DNA from: Lachnospira sp. UBA2821 | Lineage (GTDB): Bacteria > Bacillota > Clostridia > Lachnospirales > Lachnospiraceae | Assembly (NCBI GenBank): GCA_002351535.1 | Contig: DEGR01000025.1 | Span: 1 to 34,835, forward strand | Direction of reading: 5' to 3' | Length of the DNA stretch: 34,835 nucleotides | Shown: positions 21,616-29,810 of the stretch, in pieces | Numbering within the stretch: the stretch's first letter is position 1 | Layout of the letters: every line of letters begins with the position of its first letter | Notes under the pieces: generated by a model | The model's database searches: none | Seen by the model: only the letters and a program-made list of their open reading frames with translations | Told to the model about the DNA's origin: nothing | Program-made: the position numbers and the translations under genes

Positions 21616-23601
21616 ATGAATTACGAGAAATATGAAAGGGCATATTTTATGCCGCCCGAATGTACATATGACTGGGTAAAAAAAGATTATATTGACAAGG
21701 CACCGATATGGTGCAGCGTGGATTTGAGAGATGGAAATCAGGCTTTGATTGAACCAATGAGCCTTGAAGAAAAACTTAAATTTTTTAAACTGCTCGTGGA
21801 TATAGGATTTAAGGAAATCGAAGTTGGATTTCCGGCAGCATCGGATACAGAATATAGGTTTGTGAGAGAACTTATAGAGAGAAAAATGATACCTGATGAT
21901 GTAAAAATCCAGGTACTTACACAGGCGAGAGAACACATTATTAAAAAGACGTTCGATGCTGTTAAGGGAGCACCATGTGCCGTGATTCATCTTTACAATT
22001 CGACATCAGTTGCACAGAGGGAGCAGGTGTTTAGAAAGAGTAAAGAAGAAGTGCTTAAGATAGCGGTTGATGGAGCAAAGCTTCTTGATAAACTTGCAAA
22101 AGAGACAAATGGGAATTTTGAATTTCAGTACAGTCCCGAAAGTTTTCCGGGCACAGAGGTTGATTATGCGGTTGAAGTGTGTAATGCAGTTCTCGATGTA
22201 TGGAAGCCTACATCGCAAAAGAAAGCCATAATTAATATACCTACAACTGTAGAAAATGCCATGCCGCATGTGTTTGCCACACAGGTTGAATATATTAACA
22301 AACATTTAAAATACAGAGATGCGGTTACACTTTGCCTGCATCCTCATAACGACAGGGGATGTGGTGTTAGTGATGCAGAACTTGGGGTACTTGCGGGAGC
22401 ACAGAGAATAGAAGGAACGTTGTTTGGTAATGGTGAAAGAACAGGAAATGTTGATATTATTACACTCGCAATGAATCTGTATTCGCACGGTGTTGATCCT
22501 AAGCTTGATTTCAGCAATATGAACGATATATGCAGGCAGTTCGAGGAATATACAAGGATGAAAGTATCGATGAGACAGCCATATGCAGGTGAACTTGTAT
22601 TTACGGCATTTTCCGGCTCGCATCAGGATGCAATTGCCAAAGGTATGAAGTGGCGTGAAGAGAAAAAATGTGATAAGTGGACAGTTCCATATCTTCCTAT
22701 AGACCCTAAAGATGTGGGAAGAGAGTATGAGACGGACGTGATAAGAATTAACAGCCAGTCAGGTAAAGGCGGTGTAAGTTACATACTTAATCAGGACTTT
22801 GGCATTGTTGTACCGGAGAAGATGAAAGAAGATGTAGGTTATCTTGTCAAAGGTGTATCAGACAGGGCACATAAAGAATTGTCACCACAATGGGTATATG
22901 AAATATTCGAGGATAATTATGTGGAGTATTCACCATACTTTTCAATTCCTGAATGTCATTTTGTCCAGAAAGACGGTATTGTGGCAGAGGTTACGATAAA
23001 ACATGAAGACAAATCACAGGTTGTTGTCGCAAATGGAAATGGAAGACTTGATGCGGTAAGTAATGCAATCAAGCAATATTTTGGCGTAAGCTATGAGCTT
23101 ACGGTATATGAGGAACATTCACTTTCTAAAGGTTCTTCATCAAAGGCTATGACATATGTCGGAATAAGCTGCAATGGGAAAATGTTGTGGGGCGTCGGAA
23201 TTGATGAGGATATAATTAAATCATCTATAGCAGCACTTTGTGTAGCAGCCAATAAGCTTGATAAGGTAAGTGGTAATTCAGGAGAAAAAGATGAGAGACT
23301 TTTGAAGATTCTCAATTATATTCAGAATCATTATAAAGATGTAACACTTGATGATTTATCAAGAGAATTTTATTTATCAAAACCATATCTTTCCAAGTTT
23401 ATCAAAAATAAGTCCGGGGAGACATTTGGTGATATCCTTAAGAAGATAAGGCTTAAGAAGGCCAAAACACTTCTTAGGAATGGAAACCTGTCGGCTGAAG
23501 TTATAGCTTCACAGGTCGGTTATCAGACAGTTGAGCATTTTACAAGATTGTTTAAAAAAGAATATGGTATAACGCCTATTCAGTATAGAAATCAGAAATA
23601 G
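21616..23601 (+). CDS. leuA: 2-Isopropylmalate synthase fused to an AraC-type DNA-binding domain
   Basis: This 661-residue protein joins two modules in one uninterrupted frame. Residues 1 to about 550 are a complete type 2 LeuA: catalytic TIM barrel with DLRDGNQAL (metal Asp36), LHPHNDRGCG (about 240), NGERTGN (about 270), then the C-terminal leucine-binding dimer domain ending GVGIDEDIIKSSIAALCVAANK. After a short polar linker (about 550-558), residues 559-658 form a full AraC/XylS double HTH: VTLDDLSREFYLSKPYLSKF as first unit and AEVIASQVGYQTVEHFTRLF as second, then KEYGITPIQYR. LeuA condenses acetyl-CoA with 2-oxoisovalerate in leucine synthesis. The inference is an enzyme that also binds DNA, with leucine as a possible signal. 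ATG 21616 has GGAGG five bases upstream. No leuB, leuC or leuD is in the window. Confidence 0.93.
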   Translation: MNYEKYERAYFMPPECTYDWVKKDYIDKAPIWCSVDLRDGNQALIEPMSLEEKLKFFKLLVDIGFKEIEVGFPAASDTEYRFVRELIERKMIPDDVKIQVLTQAREHIIKKTFDAVKGAPCAVIHLYNSTSVAQREQVFRKSKEEVLKIAVDGAKLLDKLAKETNGNFEFQYSPESFPGTEVDYAVEVCNAVLDVWKPTSQKKAIINIPTTVENAMPHVFATQVEYINKHLKYRDAVTLCLHPHNDRGCGVSDAELGVLAGAQRIEGTLFGNGERTGNVDIITLAMNLYSHGVDPKLDFSNMNDICRQFEEYTRMKVSMRQPYAGELVFTAFSGSHQDAIAKGMKWREEKKCDKWTVPYLPIDPKDVGREYETDVIRINSQSGKGGVSYILNQDFGIVVPEKMKEDVGYLVKGVSDRAHKELSPQWVYEIFEDNYVEYSPYFSIPECHFVQKDGIVAEVTIKHEDKSQVVVANGNGRLDAVSNAIKQYFGVSYELTVYEEHSLSKGSSSKAMTYVGISCNGKMLWGVGIDEDIIKSSIAALCVAANKLDKVSGNSGEKDERLLKILNYIQNHYKDVTLDDLSREFYLSKPYLSKFIKNKSGETFGDILKKIRLKKAKTLLRNGNLSAEVIASQVGYQTVEHFTRLFKKEYGITPIQYRNQK

Positions 23602-23643
23602 TGCATATAATATATATAACTATATTATGTTGGAGCAGTGTTT

Positions 23644-24495
23644 ATGTACGAATATGGTGTTGCAGGCGGAGATATACGTCAGAAATATTTGGCAGAGTAC
23701 CTTGTGTTGGCAGGGTATTCTGTTTTTTGTTATGGTGTTGAAAGTGAGTTGTGTACTAAGACAGATAATATAGAAGAAATGGTAACGAATGTGAAAAATC
23801 TTATTTTACCTGTTCCTCTCACAAAGGATGGCAAAAATCTACATGCCGTTAATGTATATAAAAAAACAAATATTAAGCATATGATTGATGTTATACCTGA
23901 CAATACTACAGTGTTTGCCGGCTGTGTTAAAGCCGGTGTCCGTGAAATGTTCAATAAAAGGAATATCAGGTTATATGATTATCTTGATGACTGGCGTGTT
24001 TTATATATGAATTCTGTAGCTACAGCGGAGGGAACGATTGCACAGATGATATGCTACAGTAAAGAGATGCTTGAAGATAAGAATGTGCTTGTGCTCGGAT
24101 ATGGTAACTGTGGGGTGCCAATTGCTTCAAAGCTAATTGCCATGGGGACGAATGTAACGGTATGTGTAAGAGATGATATGAAACGGAAAAAAATACAGGC
24201 TGAGGGGATAAGATGTATCAAATTTGATGATATGAGTAACGAAATAAAAAAATATGAATATATAGTAAATACAGTACCGGCAATGGTAATAGACAGAAAT
24301 TTATTATTAGAAGTAAACGAAAATGTACTTATTATAGATATTGCATCAGCACCGGGCGGAGTAAATATAAAGGCAGCAGAAAAAATGGGAATAAACTGTA
24401 TTCACAGTCTTGGTATACCCGGTAAATACTGTCCGGCTGCAATGGCTGAAGCTTATGGTGAGTATATACTTCGTGTGTCGGCAAAACATGAATGA
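23644..24495 (+). CDS. dpaA: Dipicolinate synthase subunit A
   Basis: DpaA with DpaB oxidises dihydrodipicolinate-type lysine intermediates to dipicolinic acid, the calcium chelator of spore cores. The 283-residue protein shows the N-terminal GGDIRQKYLAEYL, a Rossmann nucleotide motif VLVLGYGNCGVPIASKL (about 149-165), IIDIASAPGGVNIKAAEK and LGIPGKYCPAAMAEAYGEYI, all typical of SpoVFA. ATG 23644 is chosen, with GGAG eight bases upstream; a GTG two codons earlier is too close to that site. No terminator separates it from leuA, although CATATAATA at 23604-23612 could serve as a mother-cell sigma-K-like -10 (weak, as the region is AT-rich). It indicates a spore-forming host. Confidence 0.93.
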   Translation: MYEYGVAGGDIRQKYLAEYLVLAGYSVFCYGVESELCTKTDNIEEMVTNVKNLILPVPLTKDGKNLHAVNVYKKTNIKHMIDVIPDNTTVFAGCVKAGVREMFNKRNIRLYDYLDDWRVLYMNSVATAEGTIAQMICYSKEMLEDKNVLVLGYGNCGVPIASKLIAMGTNVTVCVRDDMKRKKIQAEGIRCIKFDDMSNEIKKYEYIVNTVPAMVIDRNLLLEVNENVLIIDIASAPGGVNIKAAEKMGINCIHSLGIPGKYCPAAMAEAYGEYILRVSAKHE

Positions 24496-24510
24496 AAGAA
24501 GAGGGTTGCT

Positions 24511-25104
24511 TTGCTGGAAGGGAAAAAAATAGGTATAGCGGTTACCGGTTCATTTTGTACATTTAGCAAAATAATTAAGGAAGTTGAGAAGCTGGTTGTA
24601 GAGGAAAAGGCAGATGTGTATCCTATAGTTACGAAGATGGCTTTAGATACAGATACCAGATTTTTTAAAGCATCTGAATTCTGGGACAGAATGGAAAAGA
24701 TAACCGGACATAAGCCGGTAGATACTATAGTTCAGGCAGAAATGTTTGGACCGAAACCATTTCTTGATGCACTTGCAATATTTCCCTGTACCGGAAATAC
24801 AATGGCTAAGCTTGCTAATGGGATAACGGATTCGGCTGTACTCATGGCTGCCAAAGCACATTTGAGAAATGAGAAACCTTTAATTATCTCTATATCAACT
24901 AACGATGCACTGGGAATGAACATGAAGAATATAGGAGAATTGATGAATATAAAGAATATTTATTTTGTGCCTTTTGGTCAGGATGCTCCTTATAAAAAAC
25001 ATAATTCGATGATTGCATTAACGGAACTGTTGGTTCCGACTATTGAAGAGGCGTTGTCGGGAAGACAGTTACAGCCTGTAATAAGGGGAAGAATGGATAG
25101 CTGA
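24511..25104 (+). CDS. dpaB: Dipicolinate synthase subunit B
   Basis: DpaB is the flavoprotein-like second subunit of dipicolinate synthase. The 197-residue product begins at a TTG (no nearby ATG; GAGGG upstream) with KKIGIAVTGSFCTFSKI, the flavin-binding start of this family. It continues with VDTIVQAEMFGPKPFLDALAIFPCTGNTMAKLANGITDSAVLMAAKAHLRN (given here as known family regions, about residues 70-120) and the C-terminal NIYFVPFGQDAPYKKHNSMIA. It lies 15 bases after dpaA and 17 bases before asnB. Length and motifs are complete. Confidence 0.93.
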   Translation: MLEGKKIGIAVTGSFCTFSKIIKEVEKLVVEEKADVYPIVTKMALDTDTRFFKASEFWDRMEKITGHKPVDTIVQAEMFGPKPFLDALAIFPCTGNTMAKLANGITDSAVLMAAKAHLRNEKPLIISISTNDALGMNMKNIGELMNIKNIYFVPFGQDAPYKKHNSMIALTELLVPTIEEALSGRQLQPVIRGRMDS

Positions 25105-25121
25105 ATCCGGAAAGGAATTAT

Positions 25122-26993
25122 ATGTGTGGTATAGCGGGTTTTTATAATAAAGAAGGTCACTGCATTGATGAGGGGATAAAGTGGGAAAGAGTGCTTTGGA
25201 AAATGGGAAATGTCCAGAAACACAGAGGTCCTGATGATGAAGGACAATATCTGGACGAAAAATGTGGAATGGCACATGTAAGACTTTCGATAATAGATAT
25301 TAGCAATGGACATCAGCCTATGACAAGATATATAAACGGTAGAAAATGTACTATAGTATACAATGGGGAGATATATAATATGCATGAGCTGAGAGAACAG
25401 CTTATGTACTCGGGAGTGGTATTTGAGACATTTAGTGATACGGAAGTTATTCTTGCAGGATATATGAAATATGGGATAGCTTTTATAGACAGGTTAAATG
25501 GTATATTTTCATTTGCCATAAGGGACTATATGGATGACAGACTTATTCTGGTAAGAGACAGAATAGGTGTAAAGCCGTTATTCTATGTTGACACCGGTAA
25601 ATCCATTGTATTTTCTTCTGAAATAAAAGGAATATTTGAATATCCCGGTATTAAACCCGAGATAAATATGGAAACTATGCAGATAGTAATAGGACTCGGA
25701 CCGGCAAAACCTGTTGATTCCGGTGTTTTTAAAAATGTCAGGGAGCTGGAGCCGGGGCATATGATTATTATTGAAAATAATAAATGTAATGATTATGCGT
25801 ACTGGAAACTTATAAGCCAGCCGCATGAGGACGATTATGAAGTTACTGTAGCCAAAACACAGTGGCTTATAAGAGATTCCGTAAAAAGACAGATGATATC
25901 AGATGTTCCTGTATGTACATTTTTATCCGGAGGAGTAGACAGCAGTCTCGTCACTGCAATATGTAGTCTTGAATTACAGAAGAGGGGAGAACGGCTTGAC
26001 ACATTTTCATTTGATTTTATTGGAAATGATAAGTATTTTAAAGCAAATTCTTTTCAGCCTACACAGGATAGACCTTATGTGGATATGGTTAAGGACTACT
26101 GGCATACAAACCACACATATCTGTTCTGTAATTCTGATGAGCAGATTGAAAATCTTTATAATGCGGTAGATGCAAGAGATTTACCATGTATGGCAGATGT
26201 GGAATCGTCAATGCTGCATTTTTGTAATAAAGTGGCAAAGAAGAATAAGGTAGTTCTTACTGGTGAATGTGCAGACGAAATATTTGGAGGATATCCATGG
26301 TTCTGGAAAGAGGAGATGCTGAACGCTGATACATTTCCATGGGCAATGGATATATCTGCCAGAAAGCAATGGCTTAGGGATGATTACGGGGAGACTTTGG
26401 ATATAGAAGGATATATTGAGAAACAGTACAGACTGAGTCTCGAGAAAACTCCTTTGTTAAGAGGCGAAGGGGAGACAGAAAGCAGACGAAGGAAAGCTGC
26501 ATATCTGAATCTTAACTGGTTTATGATGACATTGCTTAACAGAATGGATAGAACGAGTATGTATAGTGGACTTGAAGCAAGAGTTCCATTCGCTGACCAC
26601 AGAATAGTCGAATATATATGGAATGTGCCATGGGAAATGAAATGCCATGGTGATAATAATGAACATATTGTGAAAGGACTTATGAGAGATGCAGGCAAAG
26701 GACTTCTGCCTAAAGAAGTTTTATATAGAAAGAAAAGCCCATATCCAAAAACATATAATCCTGAATATGAGCGTAAACTTTATGAGATAGTTATGGATAT
26801 TACAGCGGATAAAAATGCACCGGTCAATATGGTGTATGACCGCAATAAGATAATGAAGTCAGCAGATGCAAAGAGTGATTATGGAAAACCGTGGTATGGC
26901 CAGTTAATGGCAGGACCACAGCTTCTTGCATATATTATACAGATAGATTACTGGCTTAATAAGTATCGATTAGATCCAGGCACCATCAAATGA
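25122..26993 (+). CDS. asnB: Asparagine synthetase B (glutamine-hydrolysing)
   Basis: AsnB makes asparagine from aspartate, ATP and glutamine. The 623-residue protein starts with MCGIAGFYN, whose Cys2 is the glutaminase nucleophile and fixes the start codon. The N-terminal Ntn glutaminase domain (about 1-200) contains RGPDDEGQY, VRLSIIDISNGHQPM and YNGEIYN. The synthetase domain has the ATP PP-loop FLSGGVDSSLV (about 267-277), TGECADEIFGGYPW, and LLNRMDRTSMYSGLEARVPF. The length matches the Bacillus AsnB/AsnH type. It closely follows dpaB. Its last 24 bases overlap the end of the opposing dehydrogenase gene, so the two transcripts meet head-on. Confidence 0.96.
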   Translation: MCGIAGFYNKEGHCIDEGIKWERVLWKMGNVQKHRGPDDEGQYLDEKCGMAHVRLSIIDISNGHQPMTRYINGRKCTIVYNGEIYNMHELREQLMYSGVVFETFSDTEVILAGYMKYGIAFIDRLNGIFSFAIRDYMDDRLILVRDRIGVKPLFYVDTGKSIVFSSEIKGIFEYPGIKPEINMETMQIVIGLGPAKPVDSGVFKNVRELEPGHMIIIENNKCNDYAYWKLISQPHEDDYEVTVAKTQWLIRDSVKRQMISDVPVCTFLSGGVDSSLVTAICSLELQKRGERLDTFSFDFIGNDKYFKANSFQPTQDRPYVDMVKDYWHTNHTYLFCNSDEQIENLYNAVDARDLPCMADVESSMLHFCNKVAKKNKVVLTGECADEIFGGYPWFWKEEMLNADTFPWAMDISARKQWLRDDYGETLDIEGYIEKQYRLSLEKTPLLRGEGETESRRRKAAYLNLNWFMMTLLNRMDRTSMYSGLEARVPFADHRIVEYIWNVPWEMKCHGDNNEHIVKGLMRDAGKGLLPKEVLYRKKSPYPKTYNPEYERKLYEIVMDITADKNAPVNMVYDRNKIMKSADAKSDYGKPWYGQLMAGPQLLAYIIQIDYWLNKYRLDPGTIK

Positions 26994-27734
26994 TATGACC
27001 TGTCCGGTAAGATAAGAACCGCTGTCAAATATAGTGTATATAAACCGGGCTGCCTCTTCGGGGGTAGCCATTCTTCCGATAGGAATTTCATTTTCAAGTT
27101 CAGCTTTTTCGTCATCATCAAGAAATCTGTTCATGTCTGTGTCGATTGCACCAAATGCTACGGCATTTACCTGTATATTGCTTGGTGCAAGTTCTTTTGC
27201 GAGAGCTTTTGTGAAACTGTTAATTCCCCCTTTCGTAGATGAATAGGCAACTTCGCATGATGCACCGCATTTACCCCATACAGAAGAAACATTTATAATC
27301 TTTCCACTGCCATTTTTCAGGAAATGTGGAATAATATTTTTGCACATATAAAATATAGAAGATAAATTAGTGGCGACAATAGAATTCCATTCATTATATG
27401 ACATGTCCTGCAGAAGACCAATAATTGATATTCCTGCATTGTTAATAAGAAGACATACATCATCTGTATACATTCCGGCTGATTTGTAGAAATCTTCAAC
27501 AGAAGAAAAATCAGATATATCGCATTTGAAGCACTTTACATTGACATTATATGAATTATGTAATTCATCTGCATATGAATTCATCTGTTCAATGCTGTTC
27601 TTACATATAAGAAGTAAATTATATCCTTTGCCGGCGAATACTTTAGCTGCTGCTCTACCTATTCCACGTGACGCACCTGTGATAATTACAGTTTTACCAT
27701 GTGTTTTGTTTGAATTACTGTTGTTAAGTGACAT
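26970..27734 (-). CDS. Short-chain dehydrogenase/reductase, FabG-like
   Basis: This 254-residue NAD(P)-dependent oxidoreductase of the classical SDR type shows the cofactor motif TGASRGIGRAAA, NNAGIS, the catalytic Ser-Tyr-Lys in IINVSSVWG and YSSTKGG, and the C-terminal GQVISFDGAWI usual in FabG-like proteins. The most likely reaction is reduction of a 3-oxoacyl-ACP, but the gene is alone and not in a fatty-acid cluster, so another ketone is possible. The start at 27734 has GAGGG five bases upstream on the - strand; an ATG at 27746 overlaps that site and is rejected. It is the only - strand gene seen and converges on asnB with a 24-base overlap. Confidence 0.88.
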   Translation of the reverse strand: MSLNNSNSNKTHGKTVIITGASRGIGRAAAKVFAGKGYNLLLICKNSIEQMNSYADELHNSYNVNVKCFKCDISDFSSVEDFYKSAGMYTDDVCLLINNAGISIIGLLQDMSYNEWNSIVATNLSSIFYMCKNIIPHFLKNGSGKIINVSSVWGKCGASCEVAYSSTKGGINSFTKALAKELAPSNIQVNAVAFGAIDTDMNRFLDDDEKAELENEIPIGRMATPEEAARFIYTIFDSGSYLTGQVISFDGAWI

Positions 27735-27840
27735 GCTAACCCTCATTTCCGAGCGATTTTTTACACTAATCCTCGTTTCATAAAATATACTGTTACAAAT
27801 CTCATTCCAATAATAGCATCATATCATATTATGATTAAAG

Positions 27841-27898
27841 GGTCAAAAGGTATCATCAATGCATGCCTGCATGCAATTCGGTGTATACCTTAGTGACC
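27841..27898. repeat. Large intergenic hairpin, possible repeat family member
   Basis: The 58-base element has nested inverted arms: GGTCA (27841-27845) with TGACC (27894-27898), AAGGTAT (27847-27853) with ATACCTT (27885-27891), and a central perfect TGCATGC-CT-GCATGCA (27860-27875). No T-run follows on either strand, so it is not a standard terminator. Its 12-base end recurs inverted at window position 1. It lies in the 350-base gap between the divergent dehydrogenase and NlpC/P60 genes, where the only other visible elements are the promoter and ribosome site of the latter. A REP/MITE-like unit or structured RNA are both possible. Confidence 0.5.
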
Positions 27899-27981
27899 TG
27901 CACCACATCGTGAAAACAGCAATTTACTATGCGGAGCATGTAGTAATCTGAAAACTTTTTTTACAAATATTTCTCCATAAG

Positions 27982-28010
27982 TTGACAAAATGTAATACAT
28001 TTGATAAAAT
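27982..28010 (+). promoter_or_regulatory. Promoter of the NlpC/P60 gene
   Basis: TTGACA (27982-27987) and TAAAAT (28005-28010) are 17 bases apart, giving an untranslated leader of about 70 bases before the start at 28087. No riboswitch of the c-di-AMP type, often found before wall hydrolases, was recognised in the leader. Confidence 0.75.
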
Positions 28011-28086
28011 TACTATCGTTGTATGTAATAATTTCGTAACAATTGAAGAAACTAGTGAGAAGTATATAAATAATGGAGGCGTTCTA

Positions 28087-29445
28087 ATGAACTTAAGATG
28101 TATGAAAATCGCAGCCGGATGTCTGGCAGGAGTGGTAGTTGCAGGTGGTTACACTGTAGGATTTGGTGCAACTGAGTTAGCAACAGATATGCCAACAGCC
28201 GGAATAGCAGTAGCGTTAGATCAGTATTATGCAGAAAGTGATGATGTGCAGGCGGATGTAAGAGCACTTATTAATCCGATTGTTGGAAACAATGATGCAG
28301 AGACAGAGACAACAGCTCCTGCGGAGACACAGGCAGAGACTCCTACAGCTGAGCAGCCAACAGAGGCAGCTACAGAGCCTGAGACTACAATGTATGATAC
28401 AATTGCGATTTCACAGGTTGACAATTACGTTAATGTAAGAAGTGCTGCAAGTACAGAGAGCGAAGTAGTAGGAAAGATATATAATAACTGTGCAGCTACT
28501 ATTGTTGAAAATGATGGTGAATGGTATAAGATAAAATCAGGAAACGTAGAAGGATATATTAACGCACAGTATTTTGTAACTGGTGAGGCAGCTAAACAGA
28601 AAGCAGTAGAAATTGGTAAAGTATTTGCAACAGTTACAACAACAACTCTTAATGTAAGAGAGGGACAGGGTACAGAGACTAAGTTACTTACTCAGCTTCC
28701 GGAAGGTGGCGTATTTGATGTTGAAGAGTATGGTGACGGATGGGTACTCTTAAATGTTGATGAGGATGCTAAAGGATGGGTATCACAGGATTATGTAGAT
28801 ATCTCAGTTAAATTTGATACAGCAGTTACACTTGAAGAAGAGCAGGCAATGTTAGCAGAACAGCAGAGACTTGCAGAAGAAGCAGCTAAGGCAGAAGAAG
28901 CAGCAAGAGAAGCACAGGCAAAAGCTGATGCAGACAGAGCGGCAAAAGCAGCGGCAGACAGGGCAGCAGCGGCAGCGGCGGCAGCACAGCAGGAGGAACA
29001 GAACAATGTATCATCAGATGAAGATACAGGTTCTTCAGATGACAATTATTATGATGACAGCAATTCATCATCTACAGCATCACCTACAAGAGATGCCGTT
29101 GTAGCATATGCAAGACAGTTTGAGGGCAACCCATATGTATATGGTGGTTCGAGCCTTACAAATGGAACAGACTGCTCAGGATTTACAATGTCTGTATATG
29201 CACATTTTGGAGTTGGACTTCCACATTCATCTAGTGCACAGTCAGGTTGCGGTGTAGCTGTATCGTTAGATTCATTACAGCCGGGTGATTTGTTATTCTA
29301 CTCTAATGGAGGCTCAGGAATTGGACATGTAGCTTTATATATCGGTGGTGGACAGATTATACATGCAAGTACAAGTAATACAGGTATAATTGTATCTAAT
29401 GCATTTTACAGAACACCGGTTGCAGCAAGAAGAGTTATATATTAA
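28087..29445 (+). CDS. Secreted SH3-domain NlpC/P60 peptidoglycan hydrolase
   Basis: This 452-residue wall hydrolase probably cuts stem peptides of peptidoglycan (gamma-D-Glu to diamino acid bond). It has an N-terminal signal peptide (about 1-28; basic start, then hydrophobic AAGCLAGVVVAGGYTVGFGA), a Thr/Glu/Pro-rich spacer (about 75-100), and two bacterial SH3 domains (about 110-160, YVNVRSAASTESEVVGKI; about 178-235, LNVREGQGTETKLLTQL). A charged Ala-rich coiled coil (about 255-310) and an acidic Ser/Asp linker follow. The C-terminal NlpC/P60 domain (about 338-452) has Cys363 in DCSGF, His in GIGHVALYIG and IIHAS. ATG 28087 with GGAGG six bases before is chosen over an upstream in-frame ATG with no signal peptide and no good ribosome site. 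A strong terminator follows. Confidence 0.95.
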   Translation: MNLRCMKIAAGCLAGVVVAGGYTVGFGATELATDMPTAGIAVALDQYYAESDDVQADVRALINPIVGNNDAETETTAPAETQAETPTAEQPTEAATEPETTMYDTIAISQVDNYVNVRSAASTESEVVGKIYNNCAATIVENDGEWYKIKSGNVEGYINAQYFVTGEAAKQKAVEIGKVFATVTTTTLNVREGQGTETKLLTQLPEGGVFDVEEYGDGWVLLNVDEDAKGWVSQDYVDISVKFDTAVTLEEEQAMLAEQQRLAEEAAKAEEAAREAQAKADADRAAKAAADRAAAAAAAAQQEEQNNVSSDEDTGSSDDNYYDDSNSSSTASPTRDAVVAYARQFEGNPYVYGGSSLTNGTDCSGFTMSVYAHFGVGLPHSSSAQSGCGVAVSLDSLQPGDLLFYSNGGSGIGHVALYIGGGQIIHASTSNTGIIVSNAFYRTPVAARRVIY

Positions 29446-29470
29446 AAACAGTTAATAATGTATCGTTTTA

Positions 29471-29500
29471 AACCGTCGCCGTAATGGCGGCGGTTTTTTT
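29471..29500 (+). terminator. Rho-independent terminator after the NlpC/P60 gene
   Basis: AACCGTCGCC (29471-29480) pairs fully with GGCGGCGGTT (29486-29495; one G-T pair) around the loop GTAAT, followed by seven T residues. It is very GC-rich for this region and should be efficient. Confidence 0.97.
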
Positions 29501-29537
29501 GTAGTAATGAGGACAGCGATGAGGAAAATTCACATGG

Positions 29538-29597
29538 TTATCCACATGCGGAGTGCTGTAAAATCAGTTATTCACGCATTTATCCACATTATCCACA
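29538..29597 (+). promoter_or_regulatory. Cluster of DnaA boxes
   Basis: Three exact TTATCCACA boxes stand at 29538-29546, 29580-29588 and 29589-29597, the last two directly abutting, plus a near match TTATTCACG at 29568-29576. All have the same orientation. One exact box would be expected by chance less than once in the window, so three in 60 bases is strong. No dnaA, dnaN or AT-rich unwinding pattern with it was recognised. It lies between a terminator and the hpf promoter, so DnaA may control hpf or be titrated here. Confidence 0.75.
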
Positions 29598-29704
29598 TAT
29601 AAAACCGTAGGCTCTGTTATTAAGTGGTTTATGGCAAAGTGTATATTTGGGTATAGAGAACTCACAAATTTCATAAAAAAAGAGCGGCTATATGTGGTTT
29701 GTTG

Positions 29705-29732
29705 TTGAAAATAACATAAAATGTGATATAAT
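29705..29732 (+). promoter_or_regulatory. Promoter of hpf
   Basis: TTGAAA (29705-29710) and a perfect TATAAT (29727-29732) are 16 bases apart, placing transcription start near 29739 and a leader of about 70 bases before hpf. It lies about 110 bases downstream of the DnaA boxes. Confidence 0.7.
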
Positions 29733-29810
29733 AGTTACATGCTTAAGCGGTTGCGCAAATAGCATATATGGGGTAAGTCCTCAATTATGGTAGAGAAGGA
29801 GATGGGCAGC

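Noticed and set aside
23281..23601. Separate AraC-type gene after leuA
   Set aside because: There is no stop between the LeuA and HTH parts, and no ATG/GTG with a ribosome site at the junction, so a single fused protein is the better reading.
27747..28086. Possible c-di-AMP (ydaO) or other riboswitch before the NlpC/P60 gene
   Set aside because: Wall hydrolases often have such leaders, but the conserved ydaO bases were not found and the hairpin at 27841-27898 lies upstream of the promoter.
27982..28086. Longer NlpC/P60 protein from ATG 27982
   Set aside because: The extra 35 residues overlap the promoter and would hide the signal peptide; ATG 28087 follows GGAGG directly.
28871..29104. Gln/Arg-rich open frame within the NlpC/P60 gene
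   Set aside because: It is the shifted reading of the Ala/Glu-rich coiled-coil repeat and has no start signal.
29738..29786. Possible tRNA-like or structured RNA before hpf
   Set aside because: A short pairing (ATGC.../GCAT) exists, but there is no cloverleaf, no CCA-end logic and no conserved tRNA loops.
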